Below, in pieces: positions 35,456 to 43,316 of a stretch of 43,316 nucleotides of DNA. The stretch spans positions 1 through 43,316 of the forward strand of contig CANJCQ010000032.1 of assembly GCA_947473355.1 (NCBI GenBank), written 5' to 3'. The stretch is from Sphingomonadaceae bacterium. GTDB taxonomy: Bacteria; Pseudomonadota; Alphaproteobacteria; Sphingomonadales; Sphingomonadaceae. The position numbers and the translations under genes are program-made. Within the stretch, counting starts at the first letter, position 1; each line of letters opens with the position of its first letter. The notes under the pieces are model-generated. The model saw nothing but the letters and a program-made list of their open reading frames with translations. It did not search any database and was not told the DNA's origin.

Positions 35456-35474
35456 AAGCGGAGGCAGGTCTCAC

Positions 35475-36542
35475 CTAACGGGCGAAGCGGCGACCCAGCA
35501 GGGTAAGCAGCTCATACTGCGAGAGGCCGCTGGCCTTGGCCCCTTCCACAAGGTCGTATTCCGCCTCGACCCAATCGCCTTCGCGCAGCTCCGGGGCCGC
35601 TGTGAGATCAACCACGGTCATGTCCATCGAGACGCGCCCCAGCACCGGCAGGCGGCGAGTGCCATGCAGCATCGCGCCTTTGCCGGAAGACCAGCATCGT
35701 AAATAGCCATCGGCATAGCCCAGAGCGATGACGCCGACCTGCATTGCTGCAGGCGCGATGAATTTGGAATTATAGCCCACCCCTTCGCCAGCTGCGATAT
35801 GGCGGACCTGCATGATCGCCGCCATCGGCCGCGCCACAGGGCGGATTTCACTGGCCAGCTCGGCCCGGGCAATGCCGCCATAAAGAGACAGGCCCGGCCG
35901 GGTCAGATCGCCATGATAATCTGCGCCCAGCGTTATGCCCGCACTGTTGGCAAGGCTGGCGCGGCGATGCGGCACAGCGCGGCGCGCTTCGTTCCAGCGC
36001 GAGCATTGGACTGCATTGGAGGCCACATCCTCGTCCGCCGAGGCAAGATGCGACATCAGCACATCGACATCGAGTTGCTGCAGCATGGCATCGCCGATCG
36101 CGGACATCGGCAGGCCGAGCCGGTTGATGCCGCTGTCGACCATCACATCGCAGACACCGCCGCCAGCCTCGATCCAGCGCGCCGCCTGTTCGGGTGAATT
36201 GATCACTACCCTGACGCCGGCCTCGCGCGCCCAGGCCGCGTCTGCAGGGTTCAGCGGCCCGTGCAGCAAGGATATGCTGGCAGGCGGCACCAGATCGATG
36301 ATCTCCGCCGCCTCGCTGACATAGGTCACGAAGAAATCGCGGCAGCCTGCTGCCCACAACAGTGGCACGGCGATGCGGGCGCCGATCCCGTATGCATCCG
36401 CCTTGACCGCCGCCCCGGCGCACGCGGCTCCAGACAACCGGTCGAGTGTCCGCCAGTTTGCGGCCAGCGCCTCGCGGTCGATGCCCAGCCGCAGCGCGGC
36501 GGGAGGGTTTTGCCTTGGCCTGTCAGCCGGCATTGGCGCCAT
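35475..36542 (-). CDS. alr: Alanine racemase
   Basis: This 355-residue PLP enzyme makes D-alanine for peptidoglycan. The cofactor lysine lies in AAVKADAYGIG (about residues 43-53), and the catalytic Tyr in GEGVGYNSKF (near 255-260), with the SMDMTVVDLT block after it. Length is within the family range. The start at 36542 overlaps the end of the MFS gene by 20 bases; a second ATG at 36533 is equally possible. It is downstream of the MFS transporter and upstream of phaR on the same strand, in a run with radA and cvpA. Confidence 0.94.
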   Translation of the reverse strand: MAPMPADRPRQNPPAALRLGIDREALAANWRTLDRLSGAACAGAAVKADAYGIGARIAVPLLWAAGCRDFFVTYVSEAAEIIDLVPPASISLLHGPLNPADAAWAREAGVRVVINSPEQAARWIEAGGGVCDVMVDSGINRLGLPMSAIGDAMLQQLDVDVLMSHLASADEDVASNAVQCSRWNEARRAVPHRRASLANSAGITLGADYHGDLTRPGLSLYGGIARAELASEIRPVARPMAAIMQVRHIAAGEGVGYNSKFIAPAAMQVGVIALGYADGYLRCWSSGKGAMLHGTRRLPVLGRVSMDMTVVDLTAAPELREGDWVEAEYDLVEGAKASGLSQYELLTLLGRRFAR

Positions 36543-38166
36543 GTGCGTCCTGTTCGAAATCCTTCGGCAGCCCGCCCTTCAGGCCCCACCAGGCAACAGC
36601 AAAAGCAACCGCAGTGACCCCCCAGGCGTACCAGATTCCGGCAAATGGATCGCCTGTTTTGGCGACGATATAGGCTGCGATCAGCGGCAGGAACCCGCCA
36701 AAATAGCCGGTGCCGATATGATAGGGGATCGACATCGAGCTATAGCGGATATGCGGCGGAAACATTTCGGTCAGCAGCGCCGCAACCGGGCCGTAGGTCA
36801 TGCCGGAAAGAAACATCAGCACCAGCATGATGGCGCCAATCACCAAACTGTCCTTCAGCGAAGGCTTGACCTTCCCCAGATTGTAACCCGCAGCGCCAAG
36901 CCATTGTTGCAACTGCTTGCCGCGCGCGGTCTTGTCGCTCCAGGCATAAGTCTCGATTGGCAGCGCCATTCCACCGACACTCAACTTGAGCGCGGGCCCT
37001 TCACTGAGACTGTAGGCAACGCCGGTTCCCGCAAGATCGGCAATCAATTTGCCGCACTGCGACTTCTGTTCGCCAGAGAAGGGATCGAAATTGCAGTCCG
37101 GGCCGGAAACCACCACCGGCGCACGCCGCGATGCTTCAGCAAGCCCCGGGTTGCCATAGGCGCTCACCCCCCAGAACACCGGGAACAGCATCAGCAATGT
37201 AAGCAGATAACCCCAGACAATCGAGGGCTTGCGCCCGATCCGGTCAGAAAGGTTGCCGAAGAATATGAAGAAAGCCATGCCCACTGCCGCAACCAGTCCG
37301 ACAATGATTTCCGCCGAAGTATCCTCCAGCCGAACGGCCGATTTAAGGAAACTCAGGCCATAGAACATCGCAGTGTACCACACCACCGTCAGCCCGGCGC
37401 CGACTCCGAACAGGGCAATGAACAGGCGCTTCTTGTTCCCGGGATAGGTGAAGCTTTCGACAAAGGGATTGCCAGCAAGTTCGCCCTGTTCCTTCATTGC
37501 TTTGAATACCGGGCTTTCCGACAGTTTCAGGCGCATCCAAAGCGATATGACCAGCAGCAGTATCGAGAGCAGGAAAGGAACCCGCCAGCCCCAGTCGTTC
37601 CAGGTCTCGGCGCTCATCGCGGCCTTGCAGCCCAGCACGACGACCAGAGACAGCACGAAGCCGCCGACTACGCTCGCCTGGATGAAACTGGTGTAGAAAC
37701 CCTTGCGGCCATCGGGCGCATGTTCGGCGACATAAATCGCCGCGCCGCCATATTCGCCCCCGAGCGCCAAACCCTGCAACACCCGCAGCAGGATGATAAT
37801 GATCGGTGCGGCGATGCCGATGCTGGCAGAAGACGGCAGCATGCCGACCCCGGCTGTGGCAACCCCCATCAGAGTGACTGTGACCAGGAAGGTGTATTTG
37901 CGGCCCAGCTTGTCGCCAAGATAGCCGAACAGGATCGCTCCCAGCGGACGAAATCCGAAGCCCACCGCAAACCCTGCCCAAACCAGCAGCGCCTCGAGAG
38001 TGGCGTTTCCGGATGGAAAAAAGGTCTTGCCGATGATCCCGGCCAGAGTGCCGTAGATGAAGAAATCATACCATTCGAATATGGTCCCTGCCGAAGACGC
38101 AGCAATGACAAGGCGCATGTCGGAAGCGTTTGGCTCGACATGCACGGCTGGATTGGCTTGTGCCAT
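36523..38166 (-). CDS. MFS transporter, metabolite:H+ symporter (MHS) type, with large periplasmic loop
   Basis: This 547-residue transporter has 12 predicted helices with MFS signatures such as GYLGDKLGRKYT (loop 2-3) and GNLSDRIGRKPS (loop 8-9). The pattern WYDFFIYGTLAGIIG in helix 1 is typical of the MHS (proline/shikimate/alpha-ketoglutarate) branch. Unusually, about 95 residues lie between helices 9 and 10, predicted periplasmic, with two Cys (CNFDPFSGEQKSQC) that could form a disulfide. The substrate is unknown; a small organic acid or amino-acid-like compound is a reasonable guess from the branch. It follows the Fe-S scaffold-like gene by 34 bases and overlaps alr by 20. Confidence 0.9.
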   Translation of the reverse strand: MAQANPAVHVEPNASDMRLVIAASSAGTIFEWYDFFIYGTLAGIIGKTFFPSGNATLEALLVWAGFAVGFGFRPLGAILFGYLGDKLGRKYTFLVTVTLMGVATAGVGMLPSSASIGIAAPIIIILLRVLQGLALGGEYGGAAIYVAEHAPDGRKGFYTSFIQASVVGGFVLSLVVVLGCKAAMSAETWNDWGWRVPFLLSILLLVISLWMRLKLSESPVFKAMKEQGELAGNPFVESFTYPGNKKRLFIALFGVGAGLTVVWYTAMFYGLSFLKSAVRLEDTSAEIIVGLVAAVGMAFFIFFGNLSDRIGRKPSIVWGYLLTLLMLFPVFWGVSAYGNPGLAEASRRAPVVVSGPDCNFDPFSGEQKSQCGKLIADLAGTGVAYSLSEGPALKLSVGGMALPIETYAWSDKTARGKQLQQWLGAAGYNLGKVKPSLKDSLVIGAIMLVLMFLSGMTYGPVAALLTEMFPPHIRYSSMSIPYHIGTGYFGGFLPLIAAYIVAKTGDPFAGIWYAWGVTAVAFAVAWWGLKGGLPKDFEQDAHGANAG

Positions 38167-38200
38167 GTATTACTCCCCACCTGTAGGCATTGCGGATGCC

Positions 38201-38635
38201 TTAGCGGGGCAAAGCTTCGGTGTGAAGCAGCTCTCGCGCGGATTGCCAGGCGAGCAGGATCGCACCGTGGCGCGCCGGATAAGCCTGCGCTGGAGCCAGA
38301 ACTGCCATTCCAGGCCAATCCGGCAGTGCAGCCTCGCCCGCCAGCCATGCCCGGATCGCGCTTTCGGCCTGCGCAATCTCGGCGCCGCTTTGCCCTGCTG
38401 CGGCTGCGGCGAAGATCGCGGCGGCAGCCTGCCCGATGGCGCAGGCCTGGGCCTTCATGCCGATCCTTGTGATATGGCCCTCAGCGTCTGTTTCCAGACC
38501 CAGATTCAGGCTGCTGCCACAGCTCTTGGAACGGGCCGAACCCTGAAGTGGCAAGGCCTCATCCAGTGGCCATGTCGCCAGACTTGTCGCCAGCGCCAGC
38601 ACAGTTGGCGTATAAAGCGCCGCTGCGCCGCTCAT
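38201..38635 (-). CDS. NifU/IscU-like iron-sulfur cluster scaffold domain protein
   Basis: This 144-residue protein resembles the scaffold domain of NifU/IscU/SufU. Two of the cluster-binding cysteines are present: Cys39 in SKSCGSSL and Cys65 in QACAIGQAAA. The third cysteine of classical scaffolds, expected within the ARHGAILLAW segment, is replaced by Gly124. This variant is common in the alphaproteobacterial relatives encoded beside cvpA and radA. Cluster assembly may thus be altered, or the protein may have another role. It overlaps the start of cvpA by four bases (ATGA) and precedes the MFS gene. Confidence 0.8.
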   Translation of the reverse strand: MSGAAALYTPTVLALATSLATWPLDEALPLQGSARSKSCGSSLNLGLETDAEGHITRIGMKAQACAIGQAAAAIFAAAAAGQSGAEIAQAESAIRAWLAGEAALPDWPGMAVLAPAQAYPARHGAILLAWQSARELLHTEALPR

Positions 38636-39156
38636 TGCTTGCGAGACTTTGCCTGCTGCTCGGCGGCATTGCGCCGTTCGGCAATCAGCATGACCAGCTT
38701 TTCGCTGCCGGCATTGACGAACGGATAGGTGCGGGCCTGGGTAATCCAGCTTGGACGGCCGTTTCTGCCCCAGACCAGATCATAGCCCAGAACCAGAATG
38801 GAAAAGGCCATGACGACAATGATCATGCCCTTGAGCCCGCCAAACCCGAAGCCCAGCACCCGGTCAATCGGCCCGAGCAGTGAGGCGCGGCTGTTTTGCC
38901 CCGCCCACCGGCTGAGCGCCTTTACCGCGCCATAAGGCACCAGCAACAGAATCGCGAAAGCCAATACCGAAGCGCCCGACTGGGTGCCGATATGCGGCTT
39001 GAGCGCTTCATAAACCGGGGTGTGGAGATAATGGATCGTGAACAGCGCCAGGCACCACGCCGCCAGCGCCAGAGCTTCCTGCACGAAACCGCGCGCAAAG
39101 CCGGTCACTGCGCCGAAGCCGACCAGAAGCATGATAGCAATATCAAAGCCTGTCAT
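38632..39156 (-). CDS. cvpA: CvpA family membrane protein
   Basis: This 174-residue inner-membrane protein has four predicted helices (about residues 3-21, 27-46, 60-80, 104-125) and the family segments GFARGFVQEALALAAW and DRVLGFGFGGLKG. CvpA is needed for colicin V production in E. coli and for membrane integrity in several bacteria, though its molecular action is not settled. The C-terminus is hydrophilic and rich in Arg/Gln/Lys. It lies 12 bases downstream of radA and its stop overlaps the scaffold-like gene, so radA, cvpA and the scaffold form one transcription unit. Confidence 0.92.
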   Translation of the reverse strand: MTGFDIAIMLLVGFGAVTGFARGFVQEALALAAWCLALFTIHYLHTPVYEALKPHIGTQSGASVLAFAILLLVPYGAVKALSRWAGQNSRASLLGPIDRVLGFGFGGLKGMIIVVMAFSILVLGYDLVWGRNGRPSWITQARTYPFVNAGSEKLVMLIAERRNAAEQQAKSRKQ

Positions 39157-39168
39157 TGGCTTTGGGTT

Positions 39169-40548
39169 TTACCCCTCGCCCAGAATCTGGTCAACGAGGT
39201 TTGGCAGCTGATCCAACGCCCTGTAGCGTATTTGGCTCTCCTTACCGCTGCTGTCGGCGGGACCAACGGCCTGAGTGAAGCCCAGCTTGGCCGCTTCGCG
39301 CTGGCGGAGACCCGCATGGGCGACGGGGCGAATCTCTCCGGCCAGGCTGACTTCGCCGAACCACACCGATCCTGCGGGCAGTGGTTTATCACCCAGCGCC
39401 GAGATCAAGGCAGCCGCCACGGCCAGATCAGCGGCAGGATCGGCCAGCCGGTAGCCGCCAGCCACATTTAGATAGACTTCGCAGGTTGAAAAATTGAGCC
39501 CGCAGCGCGCTTCAAGCACCGCGAGTAGCATCGCCAGCCGTCCGCTGTCCCAGCCAACCACCGCCCGACGCGGCGTCGCGCCGCTCGCCAGCCGCACGAT
39601 CAGAGCCTGAATCTCTACCAATACCGGCCGTGTTCCTTCCATCGCCGGGAACACCGCACTGCCCGCCACCGGCTCATCGCGCCCCGACAGAAACAGCATC
39701 GACGGGTTGGACACTTCCTCCAGCCCTTCGCTGGCCATGGCAAAAACGCCGATTTCGTCGACCGGGCCAAAGCGGTTCTTGAGAGACCGCAGGATCCGGT
39801 ACTGGTGGCTGCGCTCGCCCTCGAAGCTCATCACCACATCGACCATGTGTTCCAGCACGCGCGGGCCCGCGATATTGCCATCCTTGGTGACATGCCCGAC
39901 GAGCACCAGAGCAGAGCCGCTTTCCTTGGCGAAGCGGATCAGCTCGAAAGCACAGCCGCGCACCTGGCTGACTGTGCCCGGCGCGCCTTCGATCTGGTCT
40001 GAATGCATGGTCTGGATCGAATCGATCACCAGCAAGGCCGGGGCTCGCCCCAAGAACTCAGGGCCCCCCAGCGTGGTCAGAATATCGCGCACCGAAGTCG
40101 CAGCGGCAAACCGCACCGGCGCGCCTGCCAGCCCCAGCCGATCGGCCCGCAGCCGCACTTGCCCCGCCGCTTCCTCGCCGCTGATATAGATCACTTCGCC
40201 GCCACTGCGCGCGACCTTCGAAGCCGCCTGCAACAACAGTGTCGATTTGCCGATCCCGGGATCGCCGCCCATCAGGATCGCCGAACCCGGCACCAGCCCG
40301 CCGCCCAGCGCCCGGTCGAATTCGGCAAGACCAGTGCTGCGCCGCTGCAAGGGCGCGCTTGGTGCATCCAGCGGCTCGAAATCGATCCCCCGCCCGCCTG
40401 ATGATAGATCGTGCTTGAGCGAAAACACCGTCGCCGGCGCTTCCTCGGCCAGCGTGTTCCATTCGCCGCAATCGGCGCACTGGCCCTGCCAGCGGAAGGA
40501 CACGCTGCCACAGGCGGAACAGGCATAACGGCGTTTGGGTTTGGCCAT
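39169..40548 (-). CDS. radA: DNA repair protein RadA (Sms)
   Basis: This 459-residue RecA-like helicase takes part in branch migration and repair of recombination intermediates. The order is: zinc ribbon with C-X2-C pairs (about residues 8-25), ATPase core with Walker A GGDPGIGKST (about 95-104) and the RadA signature KNRFG, then a Lon-like C-terminal domain with AAALISALGDKPLPAG. The ATG at 40548 is preferred over a GTG three codons upstream because the family begins MAKPKRRY. It is the first gene of the minus-strand run toward cvpA and is divergent from the patatin-related gene, 70 bases away. Confidence 0.97.
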   Translation of the reverse strand: MAKPKRRYACSACGSVSFRWQGQCADCGEWNTLAEEAPATVFSLKHDLSSGGRGIDFEPLDAPSAPLQRRSTGLAEFDRALGGGLVPGSAILMGGDPGIGKSTLLLQAASKVARSGGEVIYISGEEAAGQVRLRADRLGLAGAPVRFAAATSVRDILTTLGGPEFLGRAPALLVIDSIQTMHSDQIEGAPGTVSQVRGCAFELIRFAKESGSALVLVGHVTKDGNIAGPRVLEHMVDVVMSFEGERSHQYRILRSLKNRFGPVDEIGVFAMASEGLEEVSNPSMLFLSGRDEPVAGSAVFPAMEGTRPVLVEIQALIVRLASGATPRRAVVGWDSGRLAMLLAVLEARCGLNFSTCEVYLNVAGGYRLADPAADLAVAAALISALGDKPLPAGSVWFGEVSLAGEIRPVAHAGLRQREAAKLGFTQAVGPADSSGKESQIRYRALDQLPNLVDQILGEG

Positions 40549-40618
40549 AGCCAACACTTATCCAGAACGAATAGAGAACGCAATTGCCTTTGTGCGATAT
40601 TCCCGGCAAGCGTGCGTC

Positions 40619-42970
40619 ATGCGCCAGAAAGAACTCCGCATTGCGCTCGTCTGCTATGGCGGCATCAGCCTTGCCGTCTATATGCACGGCGTCACCAAGG
40701 AGCTGTGGAAACTGGCCCGGGCGAGCCAGGCGTTCCTGTCCGACCAAGTCTACCCCTCGGGCACAGAGGCAGTCTATATCAAGCTGCTAGAGCACCTGCG
40801 CGAGCATCACGGGCTGCGTCTGCGGGTGCTCAATGACATTGTTACCGGGGCCAGCGCAGGCGGGATCAACGGTGTTTTCCTCGCCCAGGCGATCCATTCG
40901 GGCCAATCGCTCGAGCCGCTGACAAAGCTATGGCTGGAACGCGCCGATATCGATGTGCTGCTCGATCCTGACGCACGGCCCTGGTCGCGTTTCGCCAAAT
41001 TCTGGGCCGCGCCGATTGTCTGGTATGTGCTGTCGCGCCCCGGCAATGTCGTTTCTGCCAGCGTCGCGCCCGAAACCCGCCATGAAGTGCGGACCAAGCT
41101 ATCACGATTGATCCGCTCGCGATGGTTCGAGCCGCCGTTTGGCGGGCTTGGCTTCTCGCGGCTGCTCGCCGAGGCGCTCGATGCCATGGGCGCCAGCGAG
41201 ACCGGGCCGCCGCTGCTGCCGCCCGGCCACCCGCTCGATCTGTTTGTCACAGCGACCGATTTCAAGGGCTATCTCGGCACCTTGCGGCTGCACAGCCCGC
41301 CGCTGGTCAAGGAAAGCGAACACCGCCTCTCAATCGGCTTTCGCGCCCCCACGCCGGCGATCAGCGGGACGAATTTCGCGGCGACGCCCGAATTGCTGCT
41401 CGCCGCGCGCGCCACGGCCAGCTTTCCTGGCGCTTTTCCGCCACTGATGCTGTCCGAGATCGACAAATTGCTCGCCGAGCGCGGCCAGCAATGGCCGGGC
41501 CGCCAAGAGTTTGCCGCGCGGATCATGCCCGAACATACCATGCTGGGCGATGTCGAGGGTGTCTCGCTGATCGATGGCTCGGTGCTGGTCAACGCGCCCT
41601 TCGCCGAAGCCATGCAGGCTCTGCGCGACAAGCCAGCGCACCGCGAAGTTGACCGGCGCTTCGTCTATATCGACCCCCGTCCTGATCGGGTCGGCGGCAT
41701 GCGGCGCGGCGATCCACGGCGGCCGGGTTTCTTCTCGGTGATCTTCGGCTCCTTGTCCTCGATCCCGCGCGAGCAGCCAGTCCGCGACAATCTGGAGGTG
41801 CTTGCCCGCCAATCGAGCCAGACCACCCGGCTGCGCACCATTGTCGAGGCGCTGCGCCCGGAGATCGAACAGGCGGTGGAAAAGCTGTTCGGGCACACGT
41901 TGTTCCTGGACCGGCCAACAGTGAAGCGCCTCGCCGCATGGCGTGCCAAGGCGCAGCAGGCCGCGGCCGAGCGGGCGGGATTTGCCTATCATGCCTATGC
42001 CCAGGTCAAGGTTGCGGCAATCGTCGATGGGCTGGCGCAGCTGATCCATGCCGCTGCGCCGCAGCTGATGATGCCATCGCCCGAGCCGATCGCTCAGGTG
42101 CTGACCCGGCATCTTGCCAGCGGCGGTCTTGCCAGCCTCATCGCCCCGCGCGGCGGCGCGACCCCCGGTGCTATCGCCTTCCTTACCGCGCACGACCTGC
42201 CCTTCCGCATCCGCCGCCTGCGCCTGCTGGCCCGGCGACTGACCGATGGCTGGGACAGCGCCGACGGGGTCAGCGATACAGCGCGCGAAAAGGCGCGCGA
42301 TGCGGTTTATGGCGCGCTGGCGCTCTTTTTCGAACGCGAGGCCAGCGAATGCCTGGGCGCCGATTTCCCGGCCCTCGCCGCGCGCGTGTTCGAGGATCCG
42401 GGAGCAGTGCTGGCAGGCATCGCCCATTGCCGCGATCTGCGCGCGACCGACATGCGGGCCGATGCCATGCTCGCCGCAGCCCTCGCCGAAATGCCCGCGC
42501 CGCTGCGCCGCCGCATGCTGTTCGCCTATCTCGGCTTTCCGTTCTACGACACCGTCACCTTGCCCTTGCTGCGCGGCGAGGGGCTGAATGAATTCGACCC
42601 GGTTAATGTCGATCGCATCTCGCCCGAAGATGCCAATTCGATCCGCACCGGCGGCGCGCCGGAATGCCTGCGCGGGGTGGAATTCTACAATTTCGGCGCC
42701 TTCTTCAGCCGGGTTTACCGCGAGAATGATTATCTGTGGGGAAGGCTCCACGGGGCCGAGCGGATGGTCGATCTGGTCGCCTCGGCTCTGCCCGCAGGCA
42801 GCATGATGGCGGCGGAGGTCATGGCGGCGTTCAAGCGCGATGCGTTTCTGGCGATACTGGATGAGGAAGAGGGGCGGCTGATGGCCGATCCGGGGCTGGT
42901 CGCGGGGATCAGGGCGGAGGTTTTGGGGGCGGGAAGTCCAGTTAAGGAGAATAATGCCAGCCATCACTGA
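40619..42970 (+). CDS. Patatin-related protein (long alphaproteobacterial form)
   Basis: This 783-residue protein has an N-terminal patatin-like acyl hydrolase domain: an oxyanion-type segment YGGISLAVYMHG (about residues 13-24), the nucleophile elbow GASAG with Ser79, and the catalytic Asp in LIDGSVLV (Asp319). The domain is followed by about 400 residues without a recognised fold, except a conserved block near the C-terminus (about 660-720). The architecture matches the long patatin-related family TIGR03607-type proteins found in alphaproteobacteria. Lipase or phospholipase activity is likely but unproven. The ATG at 40619 fits the family start; an upstream opening lies in the radA start region. 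It is divergent from radA. Confidence 0.88.
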   Translation: MRQKELRIALVCYGGISLAVYMHGVTKELWKLARASQAFLSDQVYPSGTEAVYIKLLEHLREHHGLRLRVLNDIVTGASAGGINGVFLAQAIHSGQSLEPLTKLWLERADIDVLLDPDARPWSRFAKFWAAPIVWYVLSRPGNVVSASVAPETRHEVRTKLSRLIRSRWFEPPFGGLGFSRLLAEALDAMGASETGPPLLPPGHPLDLFVTATDFKGYLGTLRLHSPPLVKESEHRLSIGFRAPTPAISGTNFAATPELLLAARATASFPGAFPPLMLSEIDKLLAERGQQWPGRQEFAARIMPEHTMLGDVEGVSLIDGSVLVNAPFAEAMQALRDKPAHREVDRRFVYIDPRPDRVGGMRRGDPRRPGFFSVIFGSLSSIPREQPVRDNLEVLARQSSQTTRLRTIVEALRPEIEQAVEKLFGHTLFLDRPTVKRLAAWRAKAQQAAAERAGFAYHAYAQVKVAAIVDGLAQLIHAAAPQLMMPSPEPIAQVLTRHLASGGLASLIAPRGGATPGAIAFLTAHDLPFRIRRLRLLARRLTDGWDSADGVSDTAREKARDAVYGALALFFEREASECLGADFPALAARVFEDPGAVLAGIAHCRDLRATDMRADAMLAAALAEMPAPLRRRMLFAYLGFPFYDTVTLPLLRGEGLNEFDPVNVDRISPEDANSIRTGGAPECLRGVEFYNFGAFFSRVYRENDYLWGRLHGAERMVDLVASALPAGSMMAAEVMAAFKRDAFLAILDEEEGRLMADPGLVAGIRAEVLGAGSPVKENNASHH

Positions 42971-43205
42971 TCATCAATGCTTCAATCAGCCCGACGACGT
43001 GAGCGTCAAGTTGTGGCGCTACATGGATTTGTCCAAGTTTGCGGCGCTCCTTCAAAAATCAGCTATTACGTTTTCTCGGGCGGACAACCTCGGCGACCCA
43101 TTTGAGGGCTCGATTTCCCCTCTCGACATAAGTGCCTCAGAACAGATGATTTCGACAATCTTAGAGCCTTCTGTGGTTGCCGCCCGTGAAGCAAGAAGTT
43201 TCTGA
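42954..43205 (+). pseudogene. Truncated DUF2971 family protein
   Basis: The 83-residue frame has the N-terminal pattern of DUF2971: LWRYMDLSKFAALLQKSAI and FSRADNLGDPFEG. Family members are generally two to three times longer, with a conserved Cys-Trp-His region after this part. Here the frame stops at 43203-43205, where that region should begin. The AAGGAG at 42944-42949 is a good ribosome site, and the start overlaps the patatin stop by 17 bases. Lower GC than the neighbours suggests acquired DNA. DUF2971 genes are common in accessory and defence-rich loci, but no function can be assigned here. Confidence 0.7.
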
Positions 43206-43316
43206 ACCGGTGAGCAGGTGATCGAGCGCGGTCTTCTGTCAGGCCTTTGATTGCGGCGTTTTCGCAAAGCCGCTGGCCGGTATGGTGATCCGCAGATCAG
43301 GTCCAAATCTGATTCA
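43206..43316. other. Unassigned sequence at the right edge of the window
   Basis: These 111 bases follow the early stop of the DUF2971 frame. No coding region is supported. The change of sequence character and loss of DUF2971 similarity hint at a junction, perhaps with a mobile element outside the window. No terminal repeat or transposase could be identified. Confidence 0.4.

Noticed and set aside
36373..38472. A 699-residue plus-strand frame opposite the MFS transporter
   Set aside because: It is a shadow of the MFS and alr genes on the other strand; it has no family-like motifs and is rich in His/Arg/Gln as expected of antisense frames in GC-rich DNA.
41330..42967. A 545-residue minus-strand frame opposite the patatin-related gene
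   Set aside because: Antisense shadow; the plus-strand frame has the GASAG and DG motifs and a matching start.
43052..43306. Minus-strand frame of 84 residues at the right edge
   Set aside because: It overlaps the recognisable DUF2971 start and shows no family motifs.
1..43316. CRISPR arrays, rRNA genes, toxin-antitoxin pairs or restriction-modification genes
   Set aside because: No regularly spaced repeats, rRNA-like sequence or recognisable genes of these kinds were found on either strand.

Overview
The window looks like a chromosomal segment of a GC-rich alphaproteobacterium, most likely order Sphingomonadales (Sphingomonas / Novosphingobium / Erythrobacter-like). The evidence is the set of protein types: an E1-beta pyruvate dehydrogenase subunit fused to a lipoyl domain, folate-type TrmFO, GTP-type PEP carboxykinase, the order pyrG-secG-tpiA with a SurA/PpiD-like foldase and trpE next to it, PhaR, the order radA-cvpA-Fe/S scaffold-MFS-alr, and a very long patatin-related protein. 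No taxonomic search was possible, so the assignment is an inference.

Layout. 1-2650: trmFO, then an EF-hand membrane-anchored protein and a short squalene/phytoene-synthase-family protein on the minus strand. 2732-9363: two divergent, mirror-image copies of a three-gene TadG/TadE-like pilus-assembly operon (von Willebrand A protein, TadE-like, second TadE/TadG-like), separated by a structured AT-rich control region at 5931-6264. The plus-strand copy has a broken first gene. 9409-12272: pdhB, pdhA and a FtsB/DivIC-like cell-division gene. 12365-15034: TauD-type dioxygenase and GTP-dependent PEP carboxykinase. 15339-15415: tRNA-Arg(CCT), with a duplicated 3' end beside it. 15469-17048: DUF1178, nitrilase-family amidase, glutaredoxin. 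17072-17687: hsp20 behind an RpoH-like promoter and a ROSE RNA thermometer. 17993-21042: pyrG, secG, tpiA. 21254-26831: periplasmic foldase, trpE, a small membrane protein on the opposite strand, trpG, trpD. 26835-31214: RNase R and an M3 peptidase. 31224-34773: a frameshifted DUF805 protein, an M28 peptidase, and an archaeal/eukaryotic-type prolyl-tRNA synthetase. 34824-40548: phaR, alr, an MFS transporter, an Fe-S scaffold-like protein, cvpA, radA. 40619-42970: patatin-related protein. 42954-43316: a cut-short DUF2971 gene, possibly the edge of an accessory region.

Most of the window is housekeeping: central carbon metabolism (pdh, pck, tpi), nucleotide and tryptophan synthesis, RNA decay, translation, secretion and DNA repair. 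The less ordinary parts are the duplicated pilus-type operons with a consensus CtrA site and two nearby inverted repeats between them, four GANTC (CcrM) sites at the ftsB promoter, the RNA thermometer, the tRNA duplication, and the two frameshifted genes. No complete insertion sequence, CRISPR array, rRNA or recognised defence system was seen.
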